Shown here: positions 58,296 through 64,000 of the stretch, piece after piece
Layout: each line of letters starts with the position of its first letter
How positions within the stretch are numbered: position 1 is the stretch's first letter
Assembly: GCA_021234155.1 (NCBI GenBank)
Contig: JAJEKV010000288.1
Coordinates: 122,001-186,000 of the forward strand
Length of the DNA stretch: 64,000 bases
DNA from: Isoetes taiwanensis
Taxonomy: Eukaryota; Streptophyta; Lycopodiopsida; Isoetales; Isoetaceae
Reading direction: 5' to 3'
The notes under the pieces: generated by a model
What the model was told of the DNA's origin: nothing
Database searches by the model: none
Seen by the model: the letters and a program-made list of their open reading frames with translations, nothing else
Program-made: the position numbers and the translations under genes

Positions 58296-59738
58296 ATGTT
58301 GGTTGCTGCTCCCGCCATTACCGCCATGCAGCCTTTGTATTCATATGAAAGCAGAGAACCGTCTTCTTACAGAGGATTTTTTCGTAAGAAAAAGAGGAAG
58401 AAAAGGAGGAGCGGTTGCAAGAAAGGAAAGAAGGACTTGCTGCAGGACATCTTCTTAACCACGTATTCTGCTTCTATTTCTTGCAAAATGGTAGACGTGG
58501 AGGGTTGGTTGGGACGAAATACAAAAAGGTAATTTTGCTTCTGGTGGTTTTTTTATTTGCCTGCTTCTGATACAAACCTCTTGGCAATGCAGCTATTTCA
58601 GGTTTTCCAAAAACGTTTTTGTAAAGATGAGAATCAAGAAAAAGAGCTTTCCAGCACGCAAACCATATCAACCTTCTATACTGCACTTGCCTGGTTTTTA
58701 TAGGGCTGATGCTGGTGCTGGAAATATTGTTGAGACCTTGAATGCAAATGCTGCAGAGGATAATGATAGAGAGAAATTTGAACTGATGAGCAGAAAATTT
58801 TGAAGAATAGAAAGTTATGACAAGATTCTTGGCTGAGGGATTGGCGAGAGTTTAAGCATGAATCAGGTAGAGTTTTTTGCAAATATTGTAAATTGGATTC
58901 AAAAAATAGAAGCATATTTGGGAAAGAGGGGTCAATAAATGTTAGAACTTCAACTTTTATTTAGCATGCAAGTAGTGATGGCCATAGGCATTCTACGTGG
59001 TTGGTAGTAAAAGGGAAGGATGCTATGGAGAAAGTTGTAAAAAAGAAGAAGATTGCAGCAAGTTTTGCTCTTATAAACCTTTTTAGATGTGCATGCGTGA
59101 TAGCAAAAGATCTTGCATTTAGAAAATTTAGCAAGCTTGTGATTTTAGTGCGTGCGTGTGGTGCCAAGAATCTGGCTGGGCACTATGAGAATGAAAAATC
59201 ATGTGCGAAGTTTGTACGTAGTATTAGCAAAACTAATGAAGCATCTATTTGGGAAAGAATAAAGAAGAGTCCTTTTTATGGTATCATGGTTGATGAATCC
59301 CCATATTAGTACAACAAAACATCTGATCATGTTCGCCACTTTTTTGGAAGGGCCACATGTTGTAACAACATTTCTTGGCATTAGTAAAGTGATTGATGGC
59401 ACGGCAGCATCTATCTTTGAGGCGATAATGTAGAAATTGCAAGAGTGTGAGTTGGATCCACTAAAACTTCTATCATTTGGATCGGATGGGGCTTCTGTTA
59501 TGACAAGATGCAATACAGGTGTTGCTGCCCGCTTGAGAAACTATGTTAACCCATTTATGACTAGCATTCATTGTGTGGTGCATCACACAAATCTTTGCCT
59601 TGAGACTGCTTGTAAATTTGGTGATTGTGAAGAAATGTGCACATTTATAGATACGTTGGTCAACAAGATTGCTAGTTTCTTTTCAAGACGCATAAATAGG
59701 TTCAACATCCTTGCTGAAATGGAGAATGAGTATGATTA
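58296..59738 (+). pseudogene. hAT transposase (ZNF862/ZMYM-like type), 5' part
   Basis: A first exon (58296 to about 58530, basic, KKKRKKRRSGCKKGKK) ends at AAAAAG/GTAATT. A second starts at the CAG near 58592. BED/TTF-like finger remnants follow (WLRDWREFKHESGRVFCKYC, then HASSDGHRHSTW). Transposase core motifs come next: PFYGIMVDES, ISTTKHLIMFATFLEGPHVV, LLSFGSDGASVM and SIHCVVHHTNLCLETACK. Stops (near 58798, 58957 and 59430) and frameshifts inactivate it. The frame ends at MENEYD where the truncated L1 is inserted. Confidence 0.82.
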
Positions 59739-61350
59739 ATTTTTTTTTTTTTTTTTGAAGGCAAGGTGGGTTTTGTATTCATTTTACATGGAATACATCA
59801 TGTCAGGATCTTCCCAAAAAGCAGGAAGATTAATCAAAAAAGCAAGACACAAAATTCTTCCTTTATGAAACAACATAAGGAAGGATACTAGCCATTTTGG
59901 CTGCATACAGAAAAATATAACTAGAGTTAAGAGTAGACTGTAAGACCAGTCAAATGCTAAGGTGGTTTGCTTCCAGCAGATCTTAGATAGAGAGATCTGC
60001 AACATCCGATCTGCCAAAGATATTCAGGAACTCATCCAGTTCCTCAACAGTAAAGGTGGTATAATCCATCAGCATCAAAACTCGAGCTTCCCTTTTCTGT
60101 TGCCAAGTATGGAAAAGGTTTTGAAAGTATGGCTTCAGTCCATTGTACCTCCATACATCTGACCTGTCCAGCAGCTTTTTGATTGCCATCGAATGAATCA
60201 TTTCTTGCTTAAGTGTGATGAAATGATGTTCCAGCTCCATTCTTGGGATATAGAAGTCTTCATTCTCATTGTTACTGAGCCATCTAATAGGGGCTCCCAG
60301 GTTCCTCAGCCTCCTCTGCTGCTCTGTGTAATAAACCATCAGCATCAGTTAGTATTAGGAAGAAAAAGTTATATGCATTTTTAAACTTCCCAATCCGATC
60401 CCAATCTTTATCATATCTAAGCCCCAAAGAGCTTTGTGAGCTGAGGCAGTCTGCTGAATGGTAGTAAGCAGATTAACTTTGATCCAAATCATGTTTGGTC
60501 TTTCTCCTTCCAAGCAAACCCTGTTCCTGTGTCTCCATATAATCCAACAAGTGAGAGTTCTACATGTATTAATCAGTCTGGAGCCCGAATTCATAAAGTG
60601 GAACATGTTACACGGAGCTCCACGATTTTGGGAGGTCCAAGTCCAAATATCCTCCACACATGGGCCTGAGAAAAATGTGATTAGAATCTTCTTCCATCCC
60701 ACATCCCAGTGGGCATAAACTAGATGTCCTCATATCATATTTAGCCCTCCTTACATTAGAATGGAGACCTTGGTGTAAAATTAACCACCTGAAGAGGGTG
60801 ATCCTGGGTGCACAATAATTCCTCCAACCTTTTGCACAATTCTTGGCCAAAGCCTTCTCATTGCAGTTCCAGAGATCACATGCCCGGGAAGGTCTATGCT
60901 GCATGAGGGCTGCATAGATGTCTTTAACAATATAACAATCTTTATTGTTTTGAGTCCAGACATTTGAATTGGCTGCTAATTCCTGGAAAGGGGACACTGT
61001 TTCCATTATCTTGTTGAAAATTTTCCTGTCAAGCATAGAACCTTTCAGCCTTGGTTCTAATTCCTGCCATGTAATCCATCTTTCCTCATCTGCAATTCTT
61101 AAGTCTCCAAAAGTGTTCAGCCCAGCCTGCATCCATTGCTTATATTTTTGGGGGTGCTGGAAAGCCAGACATCCTATGTTCTCAGGTGCCAGAGCAGGAT
61201 GCCAGAAAAAATTTAAATCTTTAATTCTGCATCTAAAATAGGAGGTCTAAAACAAAGAGCAGCCTGGTTCCAAGCTTCCATCATCCTCCTAACAATGGGG
61301 GAGGTATTAGTACCTGGAGTTACCTGGAAAAGGCACAAGGAATCCAACAA
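59739..61350 (-). mobile_element. 5'-truncated L1-type LINE (LINE-D) inserted in the hAT transposase
   Basis: It begins on the plus strand with a run of about 18 T (about 59739-59756), the complement of a poly(A) tail preceded by CACCTTGCCTTC. The minus-strand frame 61132-60608 is a zf-RVT domain (FRWLILHQGLHSNVRRAKYD, SSLCPLGCGMEEDSNHIF). It continues, out of frame, with CRTLTCWIIWRHRNRVCLEG (about 60560) and a C-terminal region 60345-59983. No reverse transcriptase is present, so it was truncated on insertion. A clear target duplication could not be defined. Confidence 0.8.
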
Positions 61351-62408
61351 ACATGATGGCTTAATAGGCATCGTGCAATCAAGAAACTTTGTGATATTTT
61401 GGAGCCGATTTTGATGGTATTAAAGGAATAAAATGTGGTGTTATACGACAGCCTACGAGAATTCAAGGTAAATAATATTTCCATACTTTTAAACTCAACT
61501 TTAGATGGCTGATTTATATTCTGTTTTGACTTGCATCAAATAATATACTAATATAGATGTTCAGTACTCTATTTAATTCTTTAACATTAACATTGCAGAC
61601 TTTTATGATGACTGATATGCGTGTACATGTTGTAGGTAGTTTATGTATTACATTATCTTGCTGACATTCTCCAGAAGATGACCGACCTAAGCCTTGATTT
61701 TCAAAAGAATTTCGTGGACGTTACCACAAATGGTATTTTATATAACAATACTGTTATGGAGATTGACACTAAATATTTAAATGTTCGTCCAATTGATTTA
61801 AATGGGTTTGAATTTGATAGTAAAGGATATCCTGTAATTCCAGAATTTGGTCCATCACAAATTGGTTATCAGGGGCTGCTCTTTGCTTTACGAGGTGCTG
61901 TCAAGGGTGATATGTATAGGGGAGTGCAAATGAGAAGGTCAATTTTAGGTGAAGATCTTACTGCAGCACTATTTTTTCAAGAGGCATTTTCACGAGCTAT
62001 AATTGCATGTTTGAAGGAGTGTATGAAAGAACAAGAGTTGCTGTCATGTTTGAAAGTTTTTGCACCTGTGAATATGCCAAAGCGAGCTAGAGATTTACAA
62101 AAGTTTGGCAGCAATTAGATTCATCAACTTGCTGATTTCTTTGGCAGAAAAAAATATGTAAATGGGAAAGTGTTTGATCCTCTTATTGATAAGCATCAAT
62201 TCTTGAAGGAGTTCCCAAAATTTAGGATACAGATTGGGATGGAAAGAGCTATGCAGACACATGGACAATGATTTCATGCATGAAAACATGGGCATTAAAA
62301 TATTCGGAATTGTTGAAAGTAGCAAAAGTTGGCCTTGTGCAATGCTATAGTATAGCAGCATGTGAGTGAGGATTCAGCAGAGTTAACATTGTTAAGGTCA
62401 AGTATAGA
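61351..62408 (+). pseudogene. hAT transposase, 3' part
   Basis: Coding sense resumes with a TGA then WLNRHRAIKKLCDILEPILM. An intron-like gap precedes a 146-codon frame at 61678-62118 (MTDLSLDFQKNFVDVTTNG, then a region with MRRSILGEDLTAALFFQEAF). The typical C-terminal dimerisation signature is visible as GFSRVNIVKVKYR near 62370-62405, with its Arg codon changed to TGA. This completes the transposase begun at 58296. About 30 residues between the two halves appear lost at the LINE insertion. Confidence 0.78.
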
Positions 62409-62428
62409 AGGAAGGAAGGAAGGAAGGT
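62406..62428. repeat. (GGAA)n microsatellite, probable LINE-C tail
   Basis: About five GGAA units. On the minus strand this is a (TTCC)n tail directly after the conserved LINE 3' block, equivalent to the (TATTC)n tail of LINE-A. Confidence 0.75.
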
Positions 62429-64000
62429 ATTTTTATCGTCCACGGAGACCAATCGGTCTATGGGATCCAATACAGAAGCGCAGCAAGCGGATTACTACCC
62501 GGATTAAAAACCCCCCGCCCCGAAGGGTTTTCGAGGGAAAAACCGTGGCGACAATCGGCCTGTGACAAAGCTGTTCAATATCACTGAAATGCAAAAACAC
62601 ACAAATATATACACTCATATGCAGGTACCCATGGGCACGATGGTGGCGGCCCCGAGGGGCAAAGGTGGGCTCCAGATCGATTACCTCGATATGCGACCCT
62701 AGGGCACGCGTCTTGGACGGTGTGTTCATCAGCAAATATAGGGGCAAGCCCGGCCGTACTAAGGGAACGTATCTGGCCCGAATCTGACTGAAGCCTGGGC
62801 AACTCTGGAAAGTGTGAGACTCATCCTCAATGGCACCCGTTTGACAACACTGACAGGGCCTGTCCTGGCGGGGCTCCCCAATCCACCTGCCCGTCTTGAT
62901 GCGGAGATGGTGGGCATCTGTGCGAATGGAGGCAATGAGTCTGTGCTTTTTCAGGAACAGCTGGGAACGCAGGTAGAGCTGCGGGCCCTGGGCCAACGCG
63001 GGGTTGATGAGCTCCTTCTAATGGGCCATTTTGACCTGATCTAGAGCGTCGGGGTCCCGGAAGCAAGCGTCCAGGTATTACCGCAAAAGGCGTCCACGAT
63101 CGGCCTCGTGTCCCACTGCGACGATCCAGGTGCTCGCGACGTTCCATCTGGCGAACCAGCGATCTCTCTTACCCCTCCAACAGGCCGAGTTGCCGGGCCA
63201 TTGCCCAAAGCATAAGCCCGGTCGCGGAGCCGAGCATCACCCATATTAACCACTTTACGAGAAAGTAGGCGATGTGTCTATCAAGGGCTGCCGGCTGAAG
63301 TGGCAAGAATCCGGTTTCAGCTGCGAAGTCGATAGGGGTGAAGGTTTCACCCCAAGTGCCCGTGCCACTGCCCAAGTCATTCGTGTCGCCAAAAGACGAT
63401 CGGGCCCCAAACCTCGACTCCGTCTGAAGGACCGGCTCGACCGGACCCCAGAAATAGATGTGATTGATGGCCCCAATCATAGAGCTCTGCGGGTGGTATT
63501 TGTTACGCATGGCATAAAAGCGCTTTCCGACCCAATGTCACCCATAGCGGATGGGCGTCTCCCAACAGGCGAGGAGGGGAACTCCACCCCTAGGTACTTG
63601 TAGGTGGGCGTGACCTCCACAGGCTATCCTCGATATGTGAGTGCGGGGAGGCGTGGGGGTGGCATGAAGAGGATATGAGAACCACCTGGTCTTGGCGATT
63701 CACGGCGCATAATGCGTAGCCTTCAATGTGTCTAGGGCATCCAGATGAGATCGCATAGCTTCACGGGGTGTGGGCGAAGGTCAACATCGTCGCGATAAAT
63801 GAGTGGCGGATGACACAGTGCAAAAGGCGTATGCCATCCCCCCCCCCCATGCTCGATAAGCGGGGCTCTAAGCGGGTCAATGTAGAGGCCAAAAAGTGGG
63901 TGAGAGGGGCAGCCCCGCCGGACGATACTCTTGGGTGAATGCTTGGCCCGTCGGCCGCATCCCCGCCAAAACAACTCTCATACGACTGTATATGGCATTA
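62429..64000 (-). mobile_element. LINE-C, minus strand, runs off the right edge
   Basis: Right to left: RT remnants (RRGCPSHPLFGLYIDPLRAP and LIYRDDVDL, 63960-63750, the second a mutated YADD), a middle region with LMLWAMARQLGLLEG (about 63190), then LRIKTGRWIGEPRQDRPCQC and a CQCCQTGAIEDESHTFQSCP finger (about 62900-62810). The 3' block TTGGTCTCCGTGGACGATAA (complement of about 62430-62449) is shared with LINE-A. Stops and frameshifts throughout. The 5' end lies outside the window. Confidence 0.82.

Noticed and set aside
59736-61360. ATGAT as the target duplication of LINE-D
   Set aside because: ATGAT occurs before the T run and near 61353, but the flanks differ and transposase codons are missing between them, so the match may be chance.

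Overview
The window is nuclear DNA from a land plant with a large, transposon-rich genome. It has GT-AG introns, a plant-type five-finger CCCH protein, PPR fragments of the PLS type and plant L1-type LINEs. Low gene density, many PPR relics, a PARP6/8-like gene and transposases of types also common in animals suggest a seed-free vascular plant such as a fern. That placement is inference; no organelle, rRNA or tRNA marker was seen.

Only two loci look like candidate resident genes. The first is a seven-exon ZFN-type CCCH zinc-finger gene (minus strand, 2052-4799) with one apparent 1-nt frameshift. The second is a PARP6/8-like mono-ADP-ribosyltransferase (minus strand, catalytic end 49120-50439, 5' exons to 51517) whose middle is not continuous in frame. 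A short two-exon gene or gene start lies at 47086-47561. A broken coiled-coil/RING-like gene starts at 16148 and resumes at 22492.

Most of the rest is nested transposons whose order of insertion can be read from junctions. (a) 8.8-15.7 kb: a plus-strand LINE split by a 3850-bp TTAA-flanked inverted-repeat element. (b) 16.1-24.1 kb: the coiled-coil/RING-like gene split in frame by a poly(A) retroposon with a 15-bp target duplication, itself split by a 4249-bp Helitron carrying PPR fragments. (c) 24.2-26.5 kb: a minus-strand LINE. (d) 27-37.5 kb: a long minus-strand L1-type LINE split by a 2350-bp inverted-repeat element and by a 1139-bp hAT-like element with 8-bp target duplications, which contains a 323-bp MITE and a LINE tail relic. 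(e) 58.3-62.4 kb: a hAT transposase pseudogene split by a truncated L1. (f) 62.4-64 kb: another LINE running off the right edge.

The stretch 51.3-57.5 kb is a mosaic. It holds a duplicated copy of the first PARP-like exon, a short second duplication joined at microhomology, and exon-sized pieces of a PPR gene, a P4-ATPase, a second PPR gene on the other strand and an arabinogalactan galactosyltransferase. This looks like transposon-style exon capture or template-switch repair.

Several GC-rich nested hairpins (239-278, 601-715, 38740-38872, 47745-47863) and small stem-loops with GGGCAA/TTGCCC-like arms are not explained by any family I recognise. A 12-bp-period minisatellite (40.68-41.05 kb) is open in frames on both strands. 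Repeated small indels in otherwise good exons could be real decay or assembly error; read alignments would decide.
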